Shown here piece after piece: positions 23,616 through 33,689 of a DNA stretch of 64,000 nucleotides. The DNA comes from Diplonema papillatum (taxonomy: Eukaryota; Euglenozoa; Diplonemea; Diplonemida; Diplonemidae). The notes beneath the pieces were generated by a model, which was not told where the DNA came from, did no database searches, and worked only from the letters and a program-made list of their open reading frames with translations. The first letter of the stretch is position 1. Every line of letters starts with the position of its first letter. The translations under genes and the position numbers were made by a program. The stretch lies in the NCBI GenBank assembly GCA_030068145.1, contig JAPJBO010000216.1:152001-216000 (forward strand). Direction: 5' to 3'.

Positions 23616-23691
23616 ACCCCGCGACGCCTCTGGATGGGGCCCCCCGCCACCCTTCCCGAACGCCTCCCCTTTCCCGCCTGCATTTAAATGG

Positions 23692-23955
23692 TGTACGTAA
23701 AGCGCCAGCTTGGGAAGGAAATGCTCGACGAAGCTGCCAGACAAAGAACCGAAGGGATCCCAAGTGCCACAACTACCGAACCACGTGTTGAACGGACGTG
23801 GTGTCATGCGGGTCTACCCCTACACGAGAAGACACACAAACACAACAGGTCAAAGTCCTGAGTGAGAAAACAACACACGTGGAGTAAGCGAAAGAACAAA
23901 TCAGGTTGTATTCGCCCCTCTACCTCTACATTTCCCCGCTTCCATTTGGTCAAAG
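23692..23955. repeat. Dispersed repeat, family F (copy 1)
   Basis: It matches 32319-32582 from gcgccagcttg through catgcgggtctacccctac to tttccccgcttccattt. It overlaps the 5' extension of the glutamine-repeat gene's frame, so that extension should not be read as coding. Confidence 0.75.
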
Positions 23956-24099
23956 CAGCTACGTTGACTAAGTTCTTCTTCAGCACTGACCTGCGGCTAG
24001 CTGCATTTCTCTTCAAATTTCGCAGATCCCGTTTCCATATGTGCTGCTTTTGGTGCCTCTGAGCTGCTTTCGTAAGCATAAATCGAATGTCGCCTGGTG

Positions 24100-25260
24100 C
24101 GTGTTCTCACAGCGTTTGGTTCGTCTTGGGTTGCCTCGCCTGCTGTGTAAGACCAACCACCCAACGCACGAGTAGCTACACACGAATGCCGAGTCAAACG
24201 GCACGTATCCCATGAAGTATTCATAGAGTCTCTCTGTGTGTTGGGTTGCCCTTGCGAAGGGCAACCTCGTTCGCCTCCCTCGTGTCGTCGTCAGGCTTTG
24301 GCGGTCGTCGGAGTTTGCACTCACGAAATCTCAGATTTTGCACTCCAATCATGGCTTCCGATGCTTTTGGGCTCAAATTTAATTCACACGGTTTGCAGTC
24401 TCGAGGCAGCAGCGCACACGGGGGAGAGGACAAAGCCAGGGAAGAACAGCAAACGGGGCACAAGTATCAACATAGGCTACTACGAAACGGCCGCACGATT
24501 GCACGTTTCGTTGAGGAACAAGCGTGGGTGGTACGGGCCAAGGCACTGAAATAGAGATCAGAGAACCCCCGTCGATCTAAGACACGGAATCCTCTCTTGT
24601 CAACACTCCCCCTCAACTTGGACTCGCAATGCAGTCTAGCCCAGCGCGGTGCGCCATGCAGACCGTGGATCTATTTTAGGGTACACAGCGGGTGCTAACT
24701 AGACTGGCACGGATGCTGTGAAAAGCATCGCGTGCCGTGGCGCATCACATGCAATAACAAGAACACGATGAAGCAGCTTTCCAGGAGGGCGGACCTGTCC
24801 CTGCGTGAAGCGTTTCAAGGGCCAGCCCTTCCTTGAAAAAGGAACGACTAGAGCATCAGGGTCTCCGGGGCGGCTTTCTACTATCTGAAGGAACTGCATG
24901 TTGCCGCTTCCGACACTTGATGCCGGCCCGTCGTTGGTTGAAGCGCTCTCGTAAACGTGCTTGCTCACGACGAGTGTTCGGTAGGAACACTGAGCGTGCC
25001 AGGTCATGGCGGCTTAAGACGGAAGCAGTGTCCTTGACAAAAAAAAGCTGACCCACTCCCCTCTATTCTCCTTCGCAAAGACACAGCCGACAGTATTCCT
25101 TAGCTGTGCTGCGTTTCCCAATATGAATAGTCGGTGGAACCGCAACGGTATCTCGTACACGAGTACATCCCGCGCACACCGCAGTGAGAACGAAGATCCG
25201 TAGTTACCAAGACCACAACAAGAGCAGCAGTCGCTGCTTACCAACACTCCAGATTCTCAC
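24100..25260. other. Spacer with no gene recognised
   Basis: Both strands were read. Short open frames only, none with recognisable motifs. The 3' end or a terminal exon of the EF-hand gene could lie here, but I could not find one. Confidence 0.4.
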
Positions 25261-25269
25261 TCCTGTCCT

Positions 25270-25480
25270 CGGATATGGTCGTTGTGCGGACACCAAGTCC
25301 GTACACTTTCAGGGAAGCCGTGGGAGAGAGGACCCCCGAAGAACTCCGTTGCCGCAGAGCTCATGTAGCGGCAGGTGTTGCAGCCTGCCAACCACGAAGC
25401 CGTCACGAATCGACTGCGGTAGCGCGTGGCCTACCAGTACCCACGTACATCACCATCCGAGGACCGGAGAATCCTAGAAG
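25270..25480 (-). pseudogene. Truncated, decayed copy of the EF-hand gene's 3' part
   Basis: Two blocks match the neighbouring gene in the same order and orientation. Block 25296-25350 (acactttcaggg...aactccgttgccg) corresponds to the gene's 3' end at 25520-25575. Block 25390-25425 (cacgaagccgtcacgaatcg) corresponds to 25878-25915. The intervening EF-hand segment is missing. It is a degraded partial duplication just downstream of its parent. Confidence 0.6.
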
Positions 25481-25522
25481 ATTGGGTGACTAGGCAGGAC
25501 TTGGCACCGAAGCTTTGCACTT

Positions 25523-26098
25523 TCAGGGGACCGTAGGGAACGGAAGGATGAGCAGCTCCGTTGCCGTGGAGGACAGCGAATCGAAGTCGGACCGCTTCAA
25601 GAAGCCGTCCCGGTCTGTGTCCAGCTCTTGGAACGTCTGGTGCACCACTTGGTGGATGGCTTCCGGGGGCGGGTTGTCAGCGAGGCGGGTGAGGGCGGTG
25701 AACAAGTCTTGCTCCGAGATTTTCCCGTCGTCGTCTATGTCGTACAGGTGGAACAGCATCCCCGACTGGGCACCAGGGTCGCACGCCTGCTCGAAATGCG
25801 ACATCAACTCGACGAACGAGCTGAAATCGGCCTTCCCGTCCCTGCCTTTCATGCACGCTCGGTGCAGTAGCCGGTCAAGCACGAAGCTGCCGCGGATCGA
25901 ATGCGGCAGCAGCCGCTTGATCTGGTCGGCGGTCGCGGTGTCTGCGCCTTCGGCGAACACCCTCCACCGGCGCCAGAGGCGCTGGACCTGGGCGCGGCTG
26001 AAGGTCGTGCCCTTTTGGTACCGTTCGAGCTCCGCGTAGCTTAGCTCGTGCGGCTCCTTCTTGATGAGATACTCCGTCACCGTCTGAAGGTCGACGTG
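25523..26098 (-). CDS. EF-hand protein of calcineurin-B type, 5' exon missing
   Basis: This exon encodes 191 residues. It begins at an acceptor (CCCGCAG, exon CAC at 26098) in phase 0, because no ATG is available upstream in frame. The order of motifs is typical of calcineurin B, CHP or CBL-like regulators: an N-terminal helix with ELSYAELERYQKGTTFSRAQ, two degenerate EF-hands, a canonical loop DIDDDGKISEQD, and a second canonical loop DTDRDGFLKRSDF. Calcium would bind only the last two loops. Such proteins regulate phosphatases, kinases or ion exchangers. The usual N-terminal myristoylation motif would be in the missing first exon, which I could not locate. The C-terminus is short and may be incomplete. 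A decayed partial copy lies just downstream. Confidence 0.8.
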   Translation of the reverse strand, partial: HVDLQTVTEYLIKKEPHELSYAELERYQKGTTFSRAQVQRLWRRWRVFAEGADTATADQIKRLLPHSIRGSFVLDRLLHRACMKGRDGKADFSSFVELMSHFEQACDPGAQSGMLFHLYDIDDDGKISEQDLFTALTRLADNPPPEAIHQVVHQTFQELDTDRDGFLKRSDFDSLSSTATELLILPFPTVP

Positions 26099-26159
26099 CT
26101 GCGGGTTATTGGGACGAAGTAATGCAGCTGGTGGTTGGCTCAAAAAACACAAGAGTTAG

Positions 26160-26880
26160 AATAGAGCACAGTTTCGGAAAGTAAGTGCGGAGCAGGCAAA
26201 CTTTGTTCGCTAGCTTCGGTTAACCGTGTGAATCTAATAAGCAGCGCTTATTCCCAAAGGCTCGCTTCATTCATCAGATAGAGACAGGGTGCAGGGACCA
26301 TCTCTCCGGTTTCCGGCCTCCTTACTTCCTCCCGCAGTTTTACTGCGGCACACAATGTCTCTTTTCCAAATTCAGTTTCTTTGTGGTGTTGCCACGTGTC
26401 TGTCTCCCGCTGGCTGGGATCCAAAGCTGACAAGCACGCGGTCTTGAGAAGCATCACCCAACTGCACAAGTGGAACTGCAGCACCATTTTACGTTCGCAA
26501 GATACCCTTCGCCCCACCAGCCAAAAGGTCAGAAAAAAAGACAAGCAAGAAATACCTCCTCCGTTTCAGTCGGTTTCAGCGGGTCTTGCTTCGTCATTGA
26601 CAACGCTCTTCTCCCTTTGTTCCCGCGTTTCTCTTTCGGGGATACCTGAGATTAGGGGTAGCATGGTTTAATCGCGTGTATAATTCCTGTTGTTCGCATT
26701 GGCTTTAGGCAGACACTTCATGCGCAACGTGCACGATGGAACGGAAGCATCGGGAGCCGCGTGGTCGAGAGCTACGCGCAGCATCTTAAACTCGAGCCGA
26801 AGCTGAAGCCGCGCTGTTGTGCAGGCTAAAAAGACGTAGGCAGCAGGCTAAAAAGACGTAGGCAGCGTGTTTACCAGAAA
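26160..26880. other. Region upstream of the EF-hand exon, no exon found
   Basis: The missing 5' exon may be here or further upstream. Several short minus-strand frames exist without EF-hand or MG-x-x-S features. A short tandem duplication (ggctaaaaagacgtaggca) occurs at 26824-26862. Confidence 0.35.
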
Positions 26881-26913
26881 TTACCTGAATATACACAGGG
26901 TAAAAAAACGAAC

Positions 26914-27199
26914 GAAAAAGGCCGCTCCTGGTCCAGGAACGTGACGGTCAACCACAGCTTGCAAAGCTTGAGTCGGAGGCAGCTCAGTGCCACAACCCCG
27001 TCCGCTCTGCCCTGCGGCTGACCGTCTCGACGAGCTTGTGTTCAGCGCGAGCGCCAAGCCCCAAGGTGCGCCACGCCTTGATGCTTCAGTTTGGGAAATC
27101 GGTAGCCACTTGACCCGTAGGCCCGTGGCTCTGCTGCAGTACCGCCGAACACGTGAAGCTTGGCTCTCGTGTAGCAGGCTTTCCCTGGTACCTATGCAC
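26914..27199. repeat. Dispersed SINE-like repeat, family E (copy 2)
   Basis: It matches 15024-15284 throughout, plus a short insertion (agccacttgacccgtaggcc) also present in the copy near 49976. It is followed by a dispersed motif (caaccggcacgca...caaacaaaacgaag) seen, in either orientation, at about 44139, 45470 and 62312. Confidence 0.7.
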
Positions 27200-27294
27200 A
27201 CACACAGGGTAAAAAAAAAAAAACGATCAACCGGCACGCACAAACAAAACGAAGCGCCTGTGGCTTCGGTCGGTAGCTTGCGGATAACGGTATG

Positions 27295-28919
27295 GAGGTG
27301 AAGTCCTAAATATGACGTTTGAAACTTTTTTGCCCATTCTATTACTATTTCAAACTTTTATACCATTCTATTACTACCCCCAAACTTTTATACCATTCTA
27401 TTACTACCCCCAAACTTTTACACCATTCTATTACTACCCCCAAACTTTTATTCCATTCTATTACTACCCCCAAACTTTTATACCATTCTATTACTACCCC
27501 CAAACTTTTATACCATTCTATTACTATTGCAACTCTGGAGACTGAATTCACCCATTGCTGGCAGCCCTCGGTACAAAGACAAGTACATGCTTGTCACAAA
27601 AGCCTTGTGCGAGTCTGCCTCTATTCGACTTGGTAGTGAAGTTGCCTCATGATGTAAATGTGTCACATTGTGTGGACCATTACGCGGTATCCAAACATGA
27701 AGGAGAACGGCTTGTAGTATGGTCAAAACTTGAACCCATTACGGTCCCAAAGCTGAACCCCATTCCCAAACTTTAAACCCATTTTGGTGTCACCCAGTGA
27801 GTCGGTCACTGAATTACGTTAGTACAGTGTTAGGACCAGTCACCAAGTCCAGGGTGCCCGACACTTCTACTTTTTTTCCACTTTCCATCCCCAGCCCCGA
27901 GAGCCGCGGGCTTTCCAGGGCTGGGTCCCATTGACAGCCTGGGAACCATTCCCGCAGCATGTACTACGTGTTGCCCGTAAACGAAACGTAGCCAAGCTCT
28001 GCGAGTTGATGTTGCCGACTCAGTTGACATCCTGGCATTCCTGATGACACCTGTTCTGCGAGAACTCTCAAAGGGAAATACCAAAGCCGGAAACCCACAT
28101 GAAAGGGTTTGTGCTGACTCGCAGGGTTGTGCAGAAGAGCGCGACTGCGGTGGGCCAAATAAACTGACCGATGATTTCTAGCGTTATTTGTGGATTTCAC
28201 AGCGGCCGGCGACCAGTCTGAGTCGTCAGAGTGGCTGAACGGTCGACCAAATCTTCGGTGGAACCCTGGGCCGGGCACAGTCGTGGTGGCTTTTGTTCGG
28301 CGATATGGCGTAGACTCCAGAATCCAGCACCGTGCTGCGTGCACGCGTACTGACTCGTATCTGAGCCTGATTAGCGTCAAAGGGCGGAACTACAGGATTG
28401 GAGTGGGATTCCCACGGAAGCTCCCTCCACAGGGTGGAGTCGGGGCAAAACAGAATGTCGGGGTCGTCGACTCCGCAAACGAGAGACCGAAATCCACTTA
28501 GACTCCGTGTTGGCAGTTTGAGATTTCGTCTTCGCTTAGAAACTTGCGGCAAAGCAAAAGGGGCCTCTTTGTTTCGTGCGGTGGGATAACGCTTCAACGT
28601 TTTCGGTACTGACGCCAAGTGCTGGGATACCAACCAAATGGTACAAAAGTTTGGGGATAGAAATAGAATGGTACAAAAGTTTGGGGATAGTAATAGAATG
28701 GTATAAAAACTTGGGGATAGTAATAGAATGGTATAAAAGTTTGGGGATAGTAATAGAATGGTATAAAAGTTTGGCGATAGTAATAGAATGGTATAAAAGT
28801 TTGCGATAGTAATAGAATGGTATAAAAGTTTGGGGACAGTAATAGAATGGTATAAAAGTTTGCGATAGTAATAGAATGGTATAAAAGTTTGGGGATAGTA
28901 ATAGAAAGTACTTCGCCTC
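27295..28919. mobile_element. Second foldback transposon with 9-bp target duplication
   Basis: The ends GAGGTGAAGT and ACTTCGCCTC are inverted copies with one mismatch. They are flanked by the same 9-mer AACGGTATG (27286-27294 and 28920-28928). Inside the ends lie inverted arrays of a 30-bp unit (caaacttttataccattcta on the left, tagaatggtataaaagtttg on the right): about 7 units left and 10 right. The sequence between 27550 and 28600 has no recognised transposase. The architecture and duplication length match the element at 2772-4418, but the array unit differs. Confidence 0.85.
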
Positions 28920-29208
28920 AACGGTATGGTCCATCCAACGAGATCAGCTCCGGATCCCGCCTTTGGCAGTCGCTCAAGGTGTACGCAGGGCTTTTGTGGT
29001 AGCGTGCTTGAGAATCGTAGCAAGGCTTCGCCCCCCAGGCCTGGAACCTGGACGACCACCGAGAATCGATTTGCTGAAGGGGCTCCCTCCCTGTTTCGGA
29101 ATACGCTGAGGCCCGTATCTAGAGGTATCGCAAGCGCGATTGATCTGTCCCAGAGCTGACGAGCCTGGTTGCAGCGTATCTGTCTCATCGACGCTTAGTT
29201 CATTCAGC

Positions 29209-29640
29209 AGAGCTGATCCCTGTCCGTTGCTAGACGTAATTTGACTCCACTCCTTACGTCCTACCTGCGATGCGTTGCAAACATGTCAGGATGAGTGTGG
29301 CAAGGCTAGTCCCAACAACCCTGCAGATCGCTAGAGGTGGTGGTCGAGGAAGCGGAGGGCAAGCTAGAGAGCTGATCCCTGTCCATTGCTAGACGTTATT
29401 TAACTCCATTCCTTACGTCCTACCTGCGATCCGTCGCAAACATGTCAGGATGAGTGTGGCAAGGCTAGTCCCAACAACCCTGCAGATTGCTAGAGGTGGT
29501 GGTCGAGGAAGCGGAGGGCAAGCTAGAGAGCTGATCGCTGTCCGTTGCTAGACGTTATGTAACACTACTTACGTCCTACCTGCGATCCGTCGCAAACATG
29601 TCAGGATGAGTGTGGCAAGGCGGGCCCACGGTGTAGATCA
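29209..29640. repeat. 160-bp tandem repeat derived from the phosphatase gene's 3' end, 3 units
   Basis: The three units (starting about 29211, 29371 and 29531) each contain gttgctagacg, ccttacgtcctacctgcgat and catgtcaggatgagtgtgg. The phosphatase gene's 3' end at 29655-29715 reads atggctagacgaag and cacgtcgcacctacgatcg, clearly related. The third unit runs straight into the gene's 3' flank. The copied block on the minus strand includes a possible splice donor, G/GTAGGACG in the units and G/GTGCGACG in the gene. Confidence 0.75.
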
Positions 29641-29693
29641 CAAGGACGTGGAGAGACCTATGTCCATGGCTAGACGAAGAAGAACGCCTGTCC

Positions 29694-30494
29694 TCACGTC
29701 GCACCTACGATCGACCTCCTGCACGGGACCGAATGCTGGTGACCTCCTGGGAAAACAAGTGCAGACAACCTGCCCCCGTACACACACCCCGTGTCGATAC
29801 CCGTGGCTCGTTGAGTCTGCTGGAACGCACGCTTCGCATCGTGGCCAAACACGACGTGAGGCATCGAACGGGTTTCAAGCGCTTCGGAGTACGCCTCCAC
29901 CCACGGACGGCCGCCCGAAAAGTTTTGACTGGGTGTCCCGTCTGGCTGAATCGTGCGAAGGGTCAGAAACACGTCGGGGTGTACGTGCGGAAGAGTGGCA
30001 AGACGAGTCCCAGGAGGCAACCCGGCGTGGACCACCAGGACGCGGTGGTTGAGGAAGTGCAGGGTGTACGGCAAGTTCGATAGCCAGTCCCTGTCCGGCG
30101 GATGCGAGAGGGTGACGAACGCGTCATGGTTCCCCTTCACCGACAAGGCACCGGCTGCCCGAAGAAACCCCACCACGTCTTCCGACTGCGCACCCTTGTT
30201 CCCAACGTCGCCCGTGAGCGCCAGAGTGTCGCTCTCCCGGTCGAAGGACACGACACGCAAGAGCGCTACCAGCTCGTCGAACATCCCGTGCACATCCCCA
30301 ACAACCACCAAGCGCCCCTCCGCGATCCCTTCCCAGTGCCTGGCGGGTGTGTCTCCCAGGCTGGGAGTCCTGCTCCGTGGTGTCTCGGCAGGGCGGTCTG
30401 CATATCTCCCTCCACGACCACTGTAACCCACGAGCAATACCACGGACACGCAGCACATCCCCGCTAGGAGACACCCTCGGCCGGAGGGGCGCAT
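29694..30494 (-). CDS. ApaH-like phosphatase (ALPH), membrane-anchored
   Basis: A single-exon frame of 266 residues from ATG 30494. It is a metallophosphoesterase of the PPP fold with the full motif set: GDVHG (66-70), GDVGNKG (95-101, where most relatives have GD-x-V-N-K-G-P), GNHD (121-124), HAG (156-158) and GHDA (217-220). The ALPH signature DTGCVYGG follows at 234-241. ALPH enzymes are eukaryotic relatives of bacterial ApaH; the trypanosome member ALPH1 acts in mRNA decapping. Residues 8-25 form a hydrophobic stretch preceded by Arg residues, so the protein is probably a type II membrane protein or secretory. The substrate cannot be told from sequence. The 3' end could alternatively be spliced at a GTGCGACG donor near the stop. 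Tandem copies of this 3' end lie downstream. Confidence 0.85.
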   Translation of the reverse strand: MRPSGRGCLLAGMCCVSVVLLVGYSGRGGRYADRPAETPRSRTPSLGDTPARHWEGIAEGRLVVVGDVHGMFDELVALLRVVSFDRESDTLALTGDVGNKGAQSEDVVGFLRAAGALSVKGNHDAFVTLSHPPDRDWLSNLPYTLHFLNHRVLVVHAGLPPGTRLATLPHVHPDVFLTLRTIQPDGTPSQNFSGGRPWVEAYSEALETRSMPHVVFGHDAKRAFQQTQRATGIDTGCVYGGRLSALVFPGGHQHSVPCRRSIVGAT

Positions 30495-30536
30495 CAGTCC
30501 CCCCCACCCCCAGCGACCCCCTGACCCGCAAAACGC

Positions 30537-31060
30537 AGTGATTTATAAGGAGGGGTTTGCGTGGGGGTCACCCCCAGGTCAAGGTCCCCCACGGTCAAAA
30601 AAAAAAAAAAGAAGCAACAAATCCGGCGGGGGCCCGTACAGCCTCTGTGGAGTGTCTCTACTTGATGCTGGAGTTCTGGGTTGCTCAGCTCTGCGCGAAA
30701 GACTGCGGCAAGCCGTGCTGGCATCTGAGGGGAACGGCCTTCACATTGTCTCCCGCTAGTCATCACGATTGCACCAGGGGATACGGAAGGACCTGATAGA
30801 CCCCAGCCGATGCATCCCTATTCCCTGGAACGATATCGCATTGCCTGCCGCTGGTCATCACGATTGCAACGCATCAGGGATACGGAAGGGCCTGATAGAC
30901 CCCATGGAACTATCGCATTGCCTGTCGCTGTCTATCACGGAAGGGAAAGGACGCAAAGCGACCGCGCGAAGACGATGATTCGAATGAGTGCAAGCGCCTG
31001 AAGCACGACACGGTACGATCGAAGAGGTAGCCGCCTAGAGAATACTGCAGGCTCACTACG
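30537..31060. repeat. Mixed repeat block 5' of the phosphatase gene
   Basis: 30537-30612 (agtgatttataagg...A13) is a relative of 12229-12290. 30755-31060 contains two diverged copies of a segment (catcacgattgca, ggatacggaagg, cctgatagacccc) and then a block (gcgaagacgatgattcgaat, cacgacacggtacgatcgaa) shared with the element at 7269-7791. These are decayed pieces of the TGAGCC family. Confidence 0.5.
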
Positions 31061-31269
31061 GATACTATGTCATGCTGACCTCAAACCATCACGGCGCAGT
31101 GTGCCGGATTAATGCGACGATTTCGCCCCGGGCTGCACATAGCTGTTGGTCAAGGCACTGCAACAAAATAAAAAAATACAAAACGATGCCTAGGGAGGGG
31201 GAGGTGGGCAGAAGTCGTCAGAATCTATCTGCCAAACCCCCTTCCCCCCCTTTTGGCATCCCTCCATAT

Positions 31270-31451
31270 TGAGCCGGTCCGTCCCTATCTCTTGAACCTG
31301 CATCGAGGTGCCTGCCGCTGTTTATCACAGTGAATCACGGTCCACCACGGTCTATCAGGTCCATCCCTAGTCCCAAGCTAGCTGCATCCAATTGCCCGGT
31401 GCTGTTTTCTTCGGTCTATCACGGTCTATCGAGAGGGGATGGACAGGCTCA
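31270..31451. mobile_element. Miniature inverted-repeat element, TGAGCC family, copy 1
   Basis: 182 bp, starting TGAGCCGGTCCGTCCCT and ending in a slightly changed inverted copy of that end (GGACAGGCTCA). It is flanked by CATAT at 31265-31269 and 31452-31456. The interior repeats the phrase tatcacggtctatca. It has no coding capacity. Confidence 0.85.
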
Positions 31452-31847
31452 CATATACGAGTTTGATGCCTCCCAAGGTCGCGTCTTGTCAACGAGCGCC
31501 GGACCACCTCGCTGATTTAGGACTGACTGACGACAAGCACCCACAGTTGTACCGGCCAACGCATTGCAACTAGATATGCGATTTCTGAACTCGTACGTCC
31601 CTTTGCAAGGACACGCCACTGCCTACGCAAGCCGGAAGGAAGCGCACGAACACGTTGGGTTGGCAAGAATAGTTCTCCAAAAAAGAGAAGAAAGCAAGAA
31701 CGAGGAGAAGGAAAGAAGAAAAGAAAGCGGGGTTGCGAGAAAAGGATAGGGGGGTCCGGGCGGTCAAGCGCCCCCGTCTCTCAACGTCCACACAGCGTAC
31801 CCGATACACGTCATGACCCGAGTCATGCGCGATGAACTCGACTTTTA

Positions 31848-32027
31848 TGAGCCGGTCCGTTCCTATCTCTTGAAACTGCATCGAAGTGCCTGCCGCTGTT
31901 AATCACAGTGAATCACGGTCCACCACGGTCTATCAGGTCCATTCCTAGTCCCTAGAGCTGCATCGAATTGCCCGGTACTGTATTCTTCGGTCCATCACGG
32001 TCTATCAAGAGGGGATGGACCGGCTCA
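31848..32027. mobile_element. Miniature inverted-repeat element, TGAGCC family, copy 2
   Basis: 180 bp with ends TGAGCCGGTCCGTTCCT and GGGGATGGACCGGCTCA. It is flanked by TTTTA at 31843-31847 and 32028-32032. It is about 95 percent alike to copy 1 by eye. Confidence 0.88.
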
Positions 32028-32079
32028 TTTTAGAACCATCTCGATCGAGCTCCATTTGCGTTCAGGGGTGTCGTGATAG

Positions 32080-33290
32080 CCTCCTTTCTACCTTGTTTCT
32101 TGATCTGGCCAATAGCAACGTTTTCCCCGGACAATTTCCGCCCGGCGAGGCGGCGCGCCCTACAAGCCTTGACCTGGCCAGTAGCTACACTCCTTGTTCT
32201 CCCGACATTTTCAGGGCACACTGGCGATCCGGGCCGCGGTATCACAAACTGCTTGTGATAGGCCACTCCATCAAGATTCATGCGGATCTGACCGGTGGCA
32301 ACATTTTCGTCACTTTTACATAAGCGCCAGCTTGAAAGGAAATGCTCGACGATGCTGCCCGACAAAGAACAGAAGGGATCCAAAGTGCTGTAACTACCGA
32401 ACCACGTGTTGAACGGACGTGAGGTCATGCGGGTCTACCCCTACACGACAAATCACACAAACACAACAGGTCAAAAGTCCTGAGTGAGAAAACAACACAC
32501 GGTGGTGTAAGCGAAGAACAAATCAGATTGTGTTTGTTTTGTATTTGCCCCTTACCTCTATATTTCCCCCCTTCCATTCGGAGTCGAAGCAGCTACGTCG
32601 AGTATTTTCGGGACACTTTGGCGAGGGCGCCGGCGTCGCATACTGGCTGGGAAAAAGCTCCTTTGCATCAACCTCTTTTGATGATGATGAGTCACAATGT
32701 TGTCTCATGACACTTTCAGGACACTTTGGCGAGGGCGGCAGTTTATCAGAAACTGGCTGGGGCAAGGTTATTCATGAGACCTACGCAAATCTGGCCAGTA
32801 GCATTTTGTTCTTCTATAGCACGTAGGACGCTCCCTGATGCTGTCGTGACTCAGCCTCCCCCCCGGAAGAGTCACGGGGGATGGCCTCCTCGGCAGCAGT
32901 CTCTAAGGGCGGCTATATCCCTCACGGCACGTCCTGGCTGGGGAAAATCCTTTTTCATCGAGCTTGTTGTCTATGCTGGCCAGTAGCAACTTGTTCTTCT
33001 ATAGCGCGCAGGACACTCGCGGTGTGGCGGCTACATCATGTACTGGCTGGGGAAAATCCTTTTTTCATCGAGCTTGTTGCCTATGCATGGCAAGGAGCAA
33101 CTTTCTTTCTTGACAATAGGACACCCTGGGAGGTCGGCGCTCTACATCGACCCCTGACCTAGCCAGCAGCCACATTATTTTTTTCTCTCGGCACTTTCGG
33201 GGCAGCCACCCTCTGTGCAAAGCCGTATGATGCTCTGGCCAAGTTAAACCACCCAGATCCAGCAACATCCCTCTTTTCTCGGCACTTCCA
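32080..33290. repeat. Degenerate tandem repeat, unit about 110 bp, interrupted by family F
   Basis: Phrases recur in a fixed order: tggccagtagcaac, gttcttctatagc, ggacactttggcgagggc and tactggctggggaaaatcc. Roughly eight diverged units can be followed, with the family F repeat (32319-32582) lying inside the array. No coding role is apparent. Confidence 0.6.
32319..32582. repeat. Dispersed repeat, family F (copy 2)
   Basis: It matches 23692-23955 with scattered differences and a few small insertions. It lies inside the degenerate array at 32080-33290. Confidence 0.72.
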
Positions 33291-33429
33291 GGTCACTCAG
33301 ACGCGGAGTGAGGCCGGGCATGAGTGCGGCAGTGATTCACTAGCTTCGCCGTAGAGGTCGATTGCGTCGGTGATGACGCATGATGACGCAGCCGGGGGCG
33401 TTCTGGCTGGCGGGCGAGACCTGCTGGCG

Positions 33430-33680
33430 GGCGTGCGTCTTCCAGGACATCTAAGAGCAGCACAGACCTGTTGCTGGATCTGGGTGGATTTGAAGTAGCT
33501 CGCCTGACTTAGTCCTGGCCCGCTAAATTCGATGTGCCCTGCGTAAGTCGTGCATTCCCCTGGACTGGGTTCTGGCTTAGAGGCGCTCAGCCATAATCCA
33601 TGCCCCTGTCCGATCGAACAACCGTGGCCAGGGACTAGAAACGGGAGTTCCTCTCGTACTGCCCGTATTGCTGACGGCAG
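33430..33680 (-). rRNA. LSU rRNA fragment, sarcin-ricin loop and domain VI region
   Basis: Read on the minus strand, the segment contains cagtacgagaggaac (sarcin-ricin loop) followed by ggattatggctgagcgcctc and taagccagaaccc. These are highly conserved in eukaryotic 28S rRNA. Sequence further downstream (33440-33530) is plausible rRNA but less conserved. It is not part of a complete rRNA gene in this window, so it is either a fragment gene (as in organisms with split LSU rRNA) or a pseudogene. Confidence 0.7.
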
Positions 33681-33689
33681 GCTCCAAAG

